Of a stretch of 64,000 nucleotides of DNA, positions 31,376-43,200 are shown one piece after another. This DNA is from Heterodera schachtii (taxonomy: Eukaryota > Nematoda > Chromadorea > Rhabditida > Heteroderidae), in the NCBI GenBank assembly GCA_023374025.1, contig SIJG01000004.1, positions 3,752,965 through 3,816,964 of the forward strand, read 5' to 3'. Position numbers and translations under genes: made by a program. Below the pieces are notes generated by a model that was not told the origin of the DNA, ran no database searches, and worked only from the letters and a program-made list of their open reading frames with translations. Every line of letters starts with the position of its first letter. The stretch's first letter is position 1.

Positions 31376-33769
31376 TTATTTATGTATTTAAATACTTTGG
31401 TTGTTAAGTTTATTTAGATTTATTTAAATTTTTGGTTTTTTTCAGTTTTTATGCGTTTTTTTGTAGAAATATAAGCGAAAATCGCAGATTAAAAAACAAA
31501 ATTTTCCTTTTGGGTCTTCATTTTGGCACAAATTTCCAATTTTTTAATGAAGCCAAAAAATTTAAAAGTTGAGATTTGCATATTATGAAATTTATGTGTC
31601 TCTAAAAAACCAAGACAAATTTGTTAATACTAACACTGATTTTTAATAGATTTTCGCAAATTCATTCACATTTTATTATTATCTTTTTTTCTTTTATTTT
31701 CTCACTTATTTTGTCAACTTTTTATAATCTTAGTAACGTTATTCACAATCACGAAGTATAATTTTTTTAATTCATTATCTCATTTTGTTTTTTACAGAAT
31801 ATTTATAACTTTAAAAACAGCTATTCTTTATTTCTTTTTCAAGGTATAAATTGCAAACTTTTATTGGCTTCATTTATTTTCACATTTCAATAATTGAATT
31901 TATTTTGCTTAAAAAAGCTCAATAGATTTTCTTCTTTCATTTTGATTTTTGGTTATCAATACAATAGAAATGAGTTTTAAATTTTTATTCCTTTTCTCTA
32001 ATTGTGTATAAAATAAGTAAGTCTATTCGTAACTATTTGTTACAATTCTCCATTAAATGGTTGGTAGCATTAATTAATTAAAGTATGATTTTATTTTCCA
32101 AAAATAAGTAGTTTCATTATTTTTCCAATTTATACTGCATTAAATTATTATTTAATGCGTAATAATGTTTATATATTACTGTTAAGGTTATTTATTTTTA
32201 TTAAGATAAAGCTGATTGAATTTTTGGACAATAATAATTAATACAATACAAATCTGAATATTTAATTTGTATATTTTAACTTATTTTATATGTTATTCTA
32301 CAGTCGGAAAGAAAGCTATGCATATATTATTTTGTATTTTTCAAACAACTTAAGTCTTTTCATAATTTTACAATTGTTAAGCGAGCGCGTACGCATTTCC
32401 AAGTACTCCAACTGACTCAAATCGCTTGCAATAATTATTTAATGCGTTTTCAGTTTTTATATTACTATTTCAACTATTTTATTATAAAAAATATTTATTC
32501 GAATATCTTTTAATATGTGTTTGTTATTCATTAACAAAGCTATTTAGATATTAACAAAAAAGAATAAATTTATTTTGATATGTTATGCTTAATATAATTA
32601 AAACTTATTTTTATTACAAATTATTTGTTTTATATAAACATGGATAATTATTTATATTTTATTTTTTGATAATTTTATCGATAGTTTTACAAAGTATATA
32701 ATTTTAGGATCAATATATTATTTGACAATTTTCTCTGTTATTTTTATTAATTAAATGGTTCAGAATTATTTATTTAAGTTGTTAATTAGTTTTTAATTAC
32801 TTTTTTTTATTCAATATTTTTAAACATACTCTTTATTTAATGTTATTAACAGTTTTTTTAAAAATAATTTTTAAGGGTAATCAATTATATTAGTTTTGCA
32901 AATATTCATTAGTGAAAGCAATTCGAAATATTATTATTTTTTAAATTTATGTATTTTTAATCTTGTTCTGATCAATTATATATGTAATATTTATTTTTTT
33001 GCAAATTAAACGAAGGTAAAGATTAATTATATACAGTTTATTTTTAAAGAATACTCACACGGTTTTATAATCTAAAATTTTATAAAATATTTTATTAAAT
33101 CGCGTTATTAAGTATTTTGAAAAATTATTTATTTAATTTTTAATTAAAAGTTTTACTTTTTCAGTTTTTATTTAAATTTTCCAGTATATTTTTTAGTCCA
33201 TTTCTTTGATTTTTATTAAAACAAATATAAATTTATTTTCTAGGATATATTTATATTATATGAATTTTGTCAAAATTTCTATATTTTGAACATATTATCT
33301 CGTGGTTACATATCTTAGTTTGGTTTTCCTTAAATTTTGTTTTTTAGTATCAAAAAATTATTACCAAATTTGTTTTTTATTTGAAACAAATTATTTTGAT
33401 CACAAATGTCATTTCAATTTTTTATTTTTTCTTCAATTTGTTTATATCTTATTTCCCTATTTAGAGAAATTTTTTAAATATTTATTTTAATTTGTTTATG
33501 ATAAAAACATTTTACAAGTTCTATATTTGTTTCTTTAACTCATGTCCGATATACGCCTGAATCAATTGCTTCCCCCATGGTGAGTATTCATTTTTATTTT
33601 TAATATCAAATTATCATTATAGCTTCTTATTATTTTTTAATTTCTATGCTTGACAACTATTTCAGCCGTTAATCACATATACATTCTCAAACTACTGCTG
33701 ATTATTGTCAAGAATAACGAATTATATAATAAAAAAATTAAATAGAAAAATTAAAATAAGTAAACCAGC

Positions 33770-33835
33770 ACCGAACTCATGAAAAAAAAGTAATGTGACG
33801 ATTGATGCACTAACCACTACACTACACGACACATT
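33770..33835 (-). other. Possible tRNA-derived (SINE-like) sequence
   Basis: On the minus strand, GTGTAGTGTAGTGGTTAG resembles a tRNA A box, and GAGTTCGGTGCTGG about 45 nt later could be a degenerate B box. No complete cloverleaf is formed. The duplicate lies at 37807-37870. Weak evidence; an unrelated repeat is possible. Confidence 0.25.
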
Positions 33836-34613
33836 AATAAAAATAACAAATTTAGTTGATAAAATGGTTAATAAATTCAAAATTTTATTTAAATTTTTTG
33901 CTTTTTCTTCGACAAAAATGCCATTCTTTATTTTATAAACCCAATCTCTAGGGGTTTATTTTTTTTTTGCTTTTTTCGCCAAAAAGCGAAAGGTGAAAAG
34001 CGAAAGTGAAACGCCCAAAAAAAGCGAAACTTGCAACAGCCCTGATGTGCAGGTATTAATTATTTTTTATAATTTATTTATTATTATAATATAATTTTCA
34101 CAAAAGCGGTATCAAATACTTTGCAATTAAATTATTTTTTGAATTATATTGTCATATACCAACGGATAACGATTCAATTTTTAAATATTTTTTATTACCG
34201 CGATCATTTATTTTGACAATTTTCCAATTCAGTCCCAAAACTATCCCTCTTTTCATTATTGTTTCTCAATTATATTGTTCACTCAGTTCTGTCAGTTTTT
34301 ATATTTTAATCTTCTCCTGCAGTTCTCCCTTAATTCATCGTCTCTCCACTTATTCCGCCGTTTCCCAATTTATTTCTTAATAAATATTTACCCCAACTTT
34401 TGACAACATTTGGACAACACATCATTGGCACATCCTCAATCCCTCCCAATATTCATTATATTTTGCATTCCCGTAAACTCCCAAACCTCATTTTGCAGTA
34501 CTTGGCGCTCCTGGAGAAACGTCGTAAATCCAACCTTTTGCTTAACAGTCGAACGTCGCTAATCGATTGTGCAACAAGAAGCATCGCCTTAATTGTTCCC
34601 TTTCCATTTCATA

Positions 34614-35332
34614 ATGAACTCTAATTGTCAGTCACAAAATTCATATAATCATCCTCTCTCTCAATTTGGAAATCAATTCACTGTGATGGAAAATGTTTTC
34701 CAACAAAAGACAATGGTGGATCGGCACCGAACACCATATCATTCAGCGGTTGCAATTCCCAATCAATTTATGGCAAAGTAAATGGAAAATTTCCCCCGTT
34801 CCAAGAAGAGCATTATCCACAAAGAATGCACAAACCAATAATCAATATCCCAGTCAAAGTACGCCAAACTATCGCCATACACAATTCGCATCCGAATTTG
34901 AAATGAATATCCCCGAAAATTATCCAACCCGAAACACCCACATCCCAAACATTTCCCCAGAAAATTTTTCAAAGCATGACTTGCAACGGAATGCTTATGA
35001 ATGTTTAAATTCCCAAAAGTATGAACCGAATGTTTTGCAATCCGTTAAAAGAATTTTTGAGTTGGAAGCAAAGTTAGAAAAAGTCAGGAAGGAAAAGGAC
35101 GAAGAAAGTGCAAAAGTCAAAGAACTTCAAGACCAACTCACAAACAAAAGCTATCTTTACCTGTTCCTTCAAGCCGATTACCATAAATTGAGTGACGAAC
35201 TCAAAAAGGTCAAAAATGATTTGAAAAGCGTCCCAGCAGCCGAAAATGAGGTGAAAGAGTTGAGAAAAAATTGGAATTGGCCGAAGAAAAAAATTTATGT
35301 TTGGCAAATCTGTCCATTCAACAAAATTATGT
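34614..35332 (+). pseudogene. Coiled-coil protein gene, copy 1 (frame-broken, 3'-truncated)
   Basis: The frame from the ATG at 34614 (MNSNCQSQNSYNHPLSQFG) stops at 34781 with PNQFMAK. Coding-like sequence then continues in other frames: a Q/N/P-rich segment (about 34790-35000), then a clear heptad-type coiled coil (KRIFELEAKLEKVRKEKDEE, later ADYHKLSDELKKVKNDLK). After KELRK the frame shifts again within an A run at about 35266. At 35332 the gene is cut by the junction with copy 2. Codon use is intermediate between host introns and GC-rich DNA, so this looks like a host gene. I do not recognise the family beyond coiled coil. An upstream TTCTCCTGCAG at 34311-34321 could be a 3' splice site. 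Confidence 0.6.
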
Positions 35333-38300
35333 ATTTAAATACTTTGGTTGTTAAGTTTATTTAGATTTATTTAAATTTTTGGTTTTTTTCAGTTTTTATG
35401 CGTTTTTTTTGTAGAAATATAAGCGAAAATCGCAGATTAAAAAACAAAATTTTCCTTTTGGGTCTTCATTTTGGCACAAATTTCCAATTTTTTAATGAAG
35501 CCAAAAAATTTAAAAGTTGAGATTTGCATATTATGAAATTTATGTGTCTCTAAAAAACCAAGACAAATTTGTTAATACTAACACTGATTTTTAATAGATT
35601 TTCGCAAATTCATTCACATTTTATTATTATCTTTTTTTCTTTTATTTTCTCACTTATTTTGTCAACTTTTTATAATCTTAGTAACGTTATTCACAATCAC
35701 GAAGTATAATTTTTTTAATTCATTATCTCATTTTGTTTTTTACAGAATATCTATAACTTTAAAAACAGCTATTGTTTATTTCTTTTTCAAGGTGTAAATT
35801 GCAAAATTTTATTGGCTTCATTTATTTTCACATTTCAGTAATTGAATTTATTTTGCTTAAAAAAGCTCAATAGATTTTCTTCTTTCATTTTGTTTTTTGG
35901 TTATCAATACAATAGAAATGAGTTTTAAATTTTTATTCCTTTTCTCTAATTGTGTATAAAATAAGTAAGTCTATTCGTAACTATTTGTTACAATACTCCA
36001 TTAAATGGTTGGTAGCATTAATTAATTAAAGTATGATTTTATTTTCCAAAAATAAGTAGTTTCATTATTTTTCCTATTTATACTGCATTATTTTATTATT
36101 TAATGCGTTATAATGTTTATATATTACTGTTAAGGTTATTTATTTTTATTAAGATAAAGCTTATTAATATACTCAAAATAATAAATTTTAATTGTTATAT
36201 TTGCTATTTTACCAGTTTTAAATCTAATGGCTTTTATTAATCCATGAGTTACATCGAATTTTTGGACAATAATAATTTATACAATACAAATCTTAATATT
36301 TAATTTGTATATTTTAACTTATTTTATATGTTATTCTACAGTTAGAAAGAAAGCTATGCATATATTATTTTGTATTTTTCAAACAACTTAAGTCTTTTCA
36401 TAATTTTACAATTGTTAAGCGAGCGCGTACGCATTTTCAAGTATTTTAACTGACTCAAATCGCTTGCAATAATTATTTAATGCGTTTTCAGTTTTTATAT
36501 TACTATTTCAACTATGTTATTATAAAAAATATTTATTCGAATATCTTTTAATATGTGTTTGTTATTCATTAACAAAGCTATTTAGATATTAACAAAAAAG
36601 AATAAATTTATTTTGATATGTTATGCTTAATATAATTAAAACTTATTTTTATTACAAATTATTTGTTTTATATAAACATGGATAATTATTTATATTTTAT
36701 TTTTTGATAATTTTATCGATAGTTTTACAAAGTATATAATTTTAGGATCAATATATTATTTGACAATTTTCTCTGTTATTTTTATTAATTAAATGGTTCA
36801 GAATTATTTATTTAAGTTGTTAATTAGTTTTTAATTACTTTTTTTTATTCAATATTTTTAAAAATACTCTTTATTTAATGTTATTAACAGTTTTTTTAAA
36901 AATAATTTTTAAGGGTAATCAATTATATTAGTTTTGCAAATATTCATTAGTGAAAGCAATTCGAAATATTATTATTTTTTAAATTTATGTATTTTTAATC
37001 TTGTTCTGATCAATTATATATGTAATATTTATTTTTTTGCAAATTAAACGAAGGTAAAGATTAATTATATACAGTTTATTTTTAAAGAATACTCACACGG
37101 TTTTATAATCTAAAATTTTATAAAATATTTTATTAAATCGCGTTATTAAGTATTTTGAAAAATGATTTATTTAATTTTTAATTAAAAGTTTTACTTTTTC
37201 AGTTTTTATTTAAATTTTTCAGTATATTTTTTAGTCCATTTCTTTGATTTTTATTAAAACAAATATAAATTTATTTTCTAGGATATATTTATATTATATG
37301 AATTTTGTCAAAATTTCTATATTTTGAACATATTATCTCGTGGTTACATATCTTAGTTTGGTTTTCCTTAAATTTTGTTTTTTAGTATCAAAAAATTATT
37401 ACCAAATTTGTTTTTTATTTGAAACAAATTATTTTGATCACAAATGTCATTTCAATTTTTTATTTTTCTTCAATTTGTTTATATCTTATTTCCCTATTTA
37501 GAGAAATTTTTTAAATATTTATTTTAATTTGTTTATGATAAAAACATTTTACAAGTTCTATATTTGTTTCTTTAACTCATGTCCGATATACGCCTGAATC
37601 AATTGCTTCCCCCATGGTGAGTATTCATTTTTATTTTTAATATCAAATTATCATTATAGCTTCTTATTATTTTTTAATTTCTATGCTTGACAACTATTTC
37701 AGCCGTTAATCACATATACATTCTCAAACTACTGCTGATTATTGTCAAGAATAACGAATTATATAATAAAAAAATTAAATAGAAAAATTAAAATAAGTAA
37801 ACCAGCACCGAACTCATGAAAAAAAAGTAATGTGACGATTGATGCACTAACCACTACACTACACGACACATTAATAAAAATAACAAATTTAGTTGATAAA
37901 ATGGTTAATAAATTCAAAATTTTATTTAAATTTTTTGCTTTTTCTTCGACAAAAATGCCATTCTTTATTTTATAAACCCAATCTCTAGGGGTTTATTTTT
38001 TTTTTGCTTTTTCCGCCAAAAAGCGAAAGGTGAAAAGCGAAAGTGAAACGCCCAAAAAAAGCGAAACTTGCAACAGCCCTGATGTGCAGGTATTAATTAT
38101 TTTTTATAATTTATTTATTATTATAATATAATTTTCACAAAAGCGGTATCAAATACTTTGCAATTAAATTATTTTTTGAATTATATTGTCATATACCAAC
38201 GGATAACGATTCAATTTTTAAATATTTTTTATTACCGCGATCATTTATTTTGACAATTTTCCAATTCAGTCCCAAAACTATCCCTCTTTTCATTATTGTT

Positions 38301-39369
38301 TCTCAATTATATTGTTCACTCAGTTCTGTCAGTTTTTATATTTTAATCTTCTCCTGCAGTTCTCCCTTAATTCATCGTCTCTCCAGTTATTCCGCCGTTT
38401 CCCAATTTATTTCTTAATAAATATTTACCCCAACTTTTGACAACATTTGGACAACACATCATTGGCACATCCTCAATCCCTCCCAATATTCATTATATTT
38501 TGCATTCCCGTAAACTCCCAAACCTCATTTTGCAGTACTTGGCGCTCCTGGAGAAACGTCGTAAATCCAACCTTTTGCTTAACAGTCGAACGTCGCTAAT
38601 CGATTGTGCAACAAGAAGCATCGCCTTAATTGTTCCCTTTCCATTTCATAATGAACTCTAATTGTCAGTCACAAAATTCATATAATCATCCTCTCTCTCA
38701 ATTTGGAAATCAATTCACTGTGATGGAAAATGTTTTCCAACAAAAGACAATGGTGGATCGGCACCGAACACCATATCATTCAGCGGTTGCAATTCCCAAT
38801 CAATTTATGGCAAAGTAAATGGAAAATTTCCCCCGTTCCAAGAAGAGCATTATCCACAAAGAATGCACAAACCAATAATCAATATCCCAGTCAAAGTACG
38901 CCAAACTATCGCCATACACAATTCGCATCCGAATTTGAAATGAATATCCCCGAAAATTATCCAACCCGAAACACCCACATCCCAAACATTTCCCCAGAAA
39001 ATTTTTCAAAGCATGACTTGCAACGGAATGCTTATGAATGTTTAAATTCCCAAAAGTATGAACCGAATGTTTTGCAATCCGTTAAAAGAATTTTTGAGTT
39101 GGAAGCAAAGTTAGAAAAAGTCAGGAAGGAAAAGGACGAAGAAAGTGCAAAAGTCAAAGAACTTCAAGACCAACTCACAAACAAAAGCTATCTTTACCTG
39201 TTCCTTCAAGCCGATTACCATAAATTGAGTGACGAACTCAAAAAGGTCAAAAATGATTTGAAAAGCGTACCAGCAGCCGAAAATGAGGTGAAAGAGTTGA
39301 GAAAAAATTGGAATTGGCCGAAGAAAAAAATTTATGTTTGGCAAATCTGTCCATTCAACAAAATTTGGA
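35333..39369 (+). repeat. Tandem segmental duplication, copy 2
   Basis: Second copy of the 4-kb unit, about 4037 bp versus 3950 bp in copy 1. At its 3' end the sequence continues into the remainder of the coiled-coil gene, so this copy, or its ancestor, supplies the original right flank. Confidence 0.92.
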
Positions 39370-39925
39370 GGTTGAAAATTATGTCCACACAAATGAAAAG
39401 TTGAAGCAAAAAATTGCTCAAATAAATTCAGTTTTTACCCAAAAACAACCGAAAAATTCCATCAAAACTCCAGCACCAAAACCAGTTAATTTGCTAAACG
39501 TTTCTCAGCCCAATTTGGTTTCATCAAAAAATGATGAAGACAATAAATACGAATCTTTGCCCAAATTTAAGCCAAACAAATCCAGCCAAAATTTTCCCAA
39601 AAGAACGGCACAAATTTCGCATTTCGAATGCAATAAAACAGCGAATAAACAAAAACAGTTCAGTGCTAATTTTCCTGATTCAGCGAAAAAAATGTCATAC
39701 CTCAAATACAAAGACAAATCGTTCCATGAAAACGAACAAAGTCGGACCAAACAAACACTACAAATTTCTATAATTCGGGGTGCAAAAAAGGTCTCCGGCC
39801 GAAAAATGAGCAAATTTGCCGTCCTCCAAGCCTATTATCCATCGAGATACCTTTTCCCACCAATTTCCAGCCTCCAAAATGGCACTTTTTCAATCTCCTG
39901 CCCCTCGTTTATCCCATTTCAGTGA
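38651..39925 (+). pseudogene. Coiled-coil protein gene, copy 2 (frame-broken, 3' end present)
   Basis: Same start and same frame breaks as copy 1, at about 38815-38880 and in the A run at about 39303. The coding signal continues in the frame LELAEEKNLCLANLSIQQNL, VHTNEKLKQKIAQINS, and then a K/N/S/Q-rich tail to a TGA at 39923-39925. The full product would be roughly 400 residues: a Q/N/P-rich N-terminus, a central coiled coil and a basic, low-complexity C-terminus. The shared breaks mean either that the gene was already dead before duplication, that short introns are present, or that homopolymer errors affect both copies. The stop overlaps CATTTCAGTGA, an acceptor-like site, so a further exon could follow. 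Function unknown. Confidence 0.55.
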
Positions 39926-40047
39926 TCGCAGATTGCCATTGCTCATCGACTTTATCAGCAAGCTACTGGTCTCGCAGGGGCTCGACTGATTGTTGGACCG
40001 TGGGAAGACGACCGTTTTGACGCTTCGCAGGAGCTCAGCTGGTCGGA
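39926..40047 (+). CDS. GC-rich exon-like segment after the coiled-coil gene
   Basis: A roughly 120-bp patch of about 55% GC follows an acceptor-like ATTTCAG. One + frame reads IAHRLYQQATGLAGARLIVG followed by PWEDDRFDASQELSWSERGD, which looks like real protein. It then runs without interruption into the third copy of the upstream region. Family not recognised. It may be an exon from another gene joined here by rearrangement. Confidence 0.3.
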
Positions 40048-40356
40048 GCGCGGGGATGTCATACCAACGGATAACGATTCAATTTTTAAATATTTTTTAT
40101 TACCGCGATCATTTATTTTGACAATTTTCCAATTCAGTCCCAAAACTATCCCTCTTTTCATTATTGTTTCTCATTCATATTGTCTACTCAGTTCTGTCAG
40201 TTTTTATATTTTAATCTTCTCCTGCAGTTCTCCTTTAATTCATCGTCTCTCCATTTTATTCCGCCGTTTCCCAATTTATTTCTTAATAAATATTTTACCC
40301 CAACTTTTGACAACATTTGGACAACACATCATTGGCAAATCCTCAACTCCCAATAT
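40048..40356 (+). repeat. Third, partial copy of the coiled-coil gene upstream region
   Basis: Matches about 34150-34450 and 38187-38487 with few differences: ATACCAACGGATAACGATTC through ACATTTGGACAACACATCAT. It stops before the ATG of the gene. The abrupt start after GGGGATGTC shows a rearrangement joint. Confidence 0.85.
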
Positions 40357-40760
40357 AACATGATGGAATCACACTTCATTTCACAACGAGCTGTATTAAT
40401 AATTGAAAATTAATGCTTTTTTCAAATTATAAAGTTATAAAAAATTTCGCAGTATTTTTCTCTATTTATTAAAATATTTGTCTTTTTTATTTGGCAATGA
40501 ACATTAATTAATTTTAATTGTTTTATTAATAAATACATTAATAATAGTTTGTATTAAAATTGCGATAAACCATAACTAAAAGTAAATAATTTATTTCAGA
40601 TTTTTTTCATGCAACTATGGTTTCTTATTTTATGTAATGAATTACATTTAATAATTATGAAAAAACAATGAAATAAAATTATTTAATTCCTTTAATTTAT
40701 TTTTAGTTATTCATAAATTTGTAAAATTGTCGAACAATCATTCTTTCTTAAGTATAAAAT

Positions 40761-41963
40761 AGGGTTAAGCCCCGAGCCCTCGTGGGGCAAAAAGTAGGGG
40801 GCCGGGGACCTCGGGGAGCGACATGTCGGGGGTCGGGTCGGGAGTGAGCTTAATTGTCGGGGGTCGGAGACCCCGATCGGGTAGTGATCAACAAAATTTT
40901 TTAACGAAAACTCAATTTTTATTTTTTAATTATCGTAAATCTTCCTTTTTTTCACTTTAATCATCGGATTTCGTTAGCGCCAGCAAGAGTGAGTCCAATC
41001 TGGCCTTTAAACCAGGGGCTTCCATTTGTTCTTATTTATAAGAATTTCTAATTTTGGGGTAGCGACGAAAATTTTTCTGATTTCGTAAATATATTTTATT
41101 TTTTGAAATTTGGTGGCATATTCTTACTATTTTTCAAGAAATTTTAAAGTCTGCCACAAAAAATTTTGATCTTTTGGTTCCCAATGTACTGAAATTTGTC
41201 CTTATTTCTAAGATTTTCTTATTTTCGGCTTCACCTAAACTTTAATTTTTTTTTCAGATTAATGTTTTATTTCGCTGATTTTTGAGAAAAAAAAACTTTA
41301 AAATGGCCATTTTTATGTATCCGTGATGCGCGACCGCGAGATTTTTCTATCCGCGCTCCACCCCTGATCGGCACCACCGGTTCGCAAAAGCTTATTTGTT
41401 CTTAAAAATTTGGCTCAAAATCGCGCAAAAATTGGTCATTTTTGGTGAAAATCTGTGGGTAAAATGAACTCAAATTTTCAAAAAATTCTCCCGGCGTCGC
41501 CTATCGGCACCACGGCCCTAAAATTGATAGCATTTTGATCAAATAAATTGTAAAATTTACTGATTTGAAAAATGTTGCTAATTGTTATTATTTTAGACTC
41601 TAAAATCTTATTTTACGGCCTTGATGTTCATATTTTTAAAATTAATTAACGATCGGCACCATGGTTTTGGAAAGCCGGCGGTGCCGATAGGCGCCGCCGC
41701 AAAATTTTTCGTAATTTTAAATGAATTTATTCAAAATCTCAAAATTTTTCAATATTTCTCGCCTTCGTGGATGAATTAACTTTTAAATTTTTACAACGCT
41801 CGGGGTCTCCAATCCCCCGAATTAGTGTCGGGGGGTCGGGGGGGGGCAAAAAGTCGGGGGTCGGGGACCTCGGGGGACGGCATGTCGGGGGTCGGGTCGG
41901 GGAATAGGTCCAAAAAACGTCTCGGGTCGGGTCGGGGGGCTCGGGGTCGGGGCTTAACCCTAA
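40761..41963. mobile_element. G-rich fold-back element with 8-bp target-site duplication
   Basis: The ends are inverted: AGGGTTAAGCCCCGA at the left and the complement of the same word at the right (TCGGGGCTTAACCCT, then AA). The flanks carry TATAAAAT at 40753-40760 and 41964-41971, an 8-bp duplication. Both subterminal regions are G-rich minisatellites of CGGGGGTCGGG-type units, both read on +. The interior holds two GC-hairpin modules (41493 and, reversed, 41677) and no transposase. The 87-codon minus-strand frame at 41739-42002 is a translation of the minisatellite. Confidence 0.75.
41493..41514 (+). repeat. GC-hairpin module, copies 4 and 5 region
   Basis: GGCGTCGCC-loop-GGCACCACG here, preceded by GAACTCAAATTTTCAAAAAA. 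A second, better-conserved copy lies in reverse orientation at 41677-41698. Both sit inside the 40761-41963 element. Confidence 0.75.
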
Positions 41964-42439
41964 TATAAAATCTATAAAGATTTCTTTCTCATTTATTTTC
42001 ATTTAAAAAGGTTTTCAGTCAATTGCATATTCAATTAAAAATAAATAATTGTACAAAGTTTGCGATAAATTAATCCAATAGAATATATTCTTTTTTATTA
42101 TTAACGTTAATTAATTGCATTAATATGCATAACAAAAATTTAAATAAAATGTATAAAATATTTTTCGTTCTTTTTGCAGTTAAAATTATGTGAATTATAA
42201 TGAAAATTGAATGATTATGAAAATTAATTTTATGTTATTGAATTTTAAGGTTATAAATTTTACTTAAAATTATTTTAAATATATTCATAGCTAAACAAAA
42301 TCAAACTAGAAATTTTGGAGATTATAATTAAAAAAGATTAAGCTTTAAATTCATCAATTAATTTATCATTGAATTTTGATGATAAATTCTTTTATTTAAT
42401 TAATTCTAAATAATTATTTATTATAAGTCATTATGGCAT

Positions 42440-43200
42440 TTTATTTGGTATTCTTCTGACCCAAAATTCAGTATCACGTTTGAATGACCGGCTCAAGCAA
42501 CGGTCGGCAAAATCTTCAATTTAAGATGGGGAAACGGCTGAATATCTGCCTTTTCATCATTTGGACATCTAATTTATTTTAATTTATTTTTAGCTTTTTA
42601 TATTCATATTTGGTTTTAATTAGTTTTTACTATAATCAATTTTTTTTATTTTAAAGTAAAATAAACTTTTTGTAATTTGATCTATTCATTTTTATATTAA
42701 TATCAAATTAACAAGTTAGATAATTAAAATATTTCTATGCATTTCAATTATTTTTATTAGTGTACCCATGAGTACTAGGTTTTTGTCGATTCGTCGTGCC
42801 AAATTTGAATCGTACAGCTTCAAATGTTTTCGAATAGTCACCTTCCAAAGAAATTGGCTAAAGGTAAACCCAAAACTTACTTTGATTAAAATTATTAGGT
42901 AATGGTAAATTTTTATTTTTAATATGTTTCAGGTTTATTTTCCATTATTTTTGTTGGAAAAAATTATCAATGTATAGCTTTTTTTAATTAGTAGTAATTT
43001 TTAAAGGCATTACAATTTTATTTCTTCATATCTGATTAATTAATATTTCGAACAATCAAGAATATTTTTTAATTCAAGTATTTTAAACATAATATTCCAT
43101 GATAATGAAGATGAACATTTTTAATTTAGAAAACATTGTATTTTAAACTTTTAAATATTAAAATACCTCTGTGGTTGAGAGTCTTCAAAATTAATTTTTC
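42440..43200 (+). repeat. Diverged segmental duplicate, copy B (partner 60-730)
   Basis: Same-order matches to the start of the window, including the exon-like block. Confidence 0.7.
42768..42863 (+). CDS. Putative short exon, copy B
   Basis: ATG at 42768, peptide beginning MSTRFLSIRRAKFESYSFKC and ending RNWLK, then AAG/GTAAAC, a good splice donor. It is four codons shorter than copy A at 363-470, with several amino-acid replacements (V/A, S/F, S/F, I/V, K/Q) and a few silent changes. That ratio does not show strong purifying selection, so gene and relic remain equally possible. Protein not recognised. Confidence 0.33.

Larger units (their letters stand above)
31383..35332 (+). repeat. Tandem segmental duplication, copy 1
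   Basis: The block from TATGTATTTAAATACTTTGG to CCATTCAACAAAATT is repeated at 35333-39369. The copies differ by scattered substitutions and an indel of about 85 bp near 36170-36255, absent here at about 32210. Copy 1 ends inside the coiled-coil gene and switches directly to the start of copy 2. Confidence 0.92.

Noticed and set aside
33955..34060. GCGAAA-rich segment ending AACAGCCCTGAT as a hAT end
   Set aside because: A single end with no partner TIR or target-site duplication; noted only as a possible solo end within the tandem duplication.
41739..42002. Pro-rich minus-strand frame
   Set aside because: Translation of the CGGGG-type minisatellite of the fold-back element.
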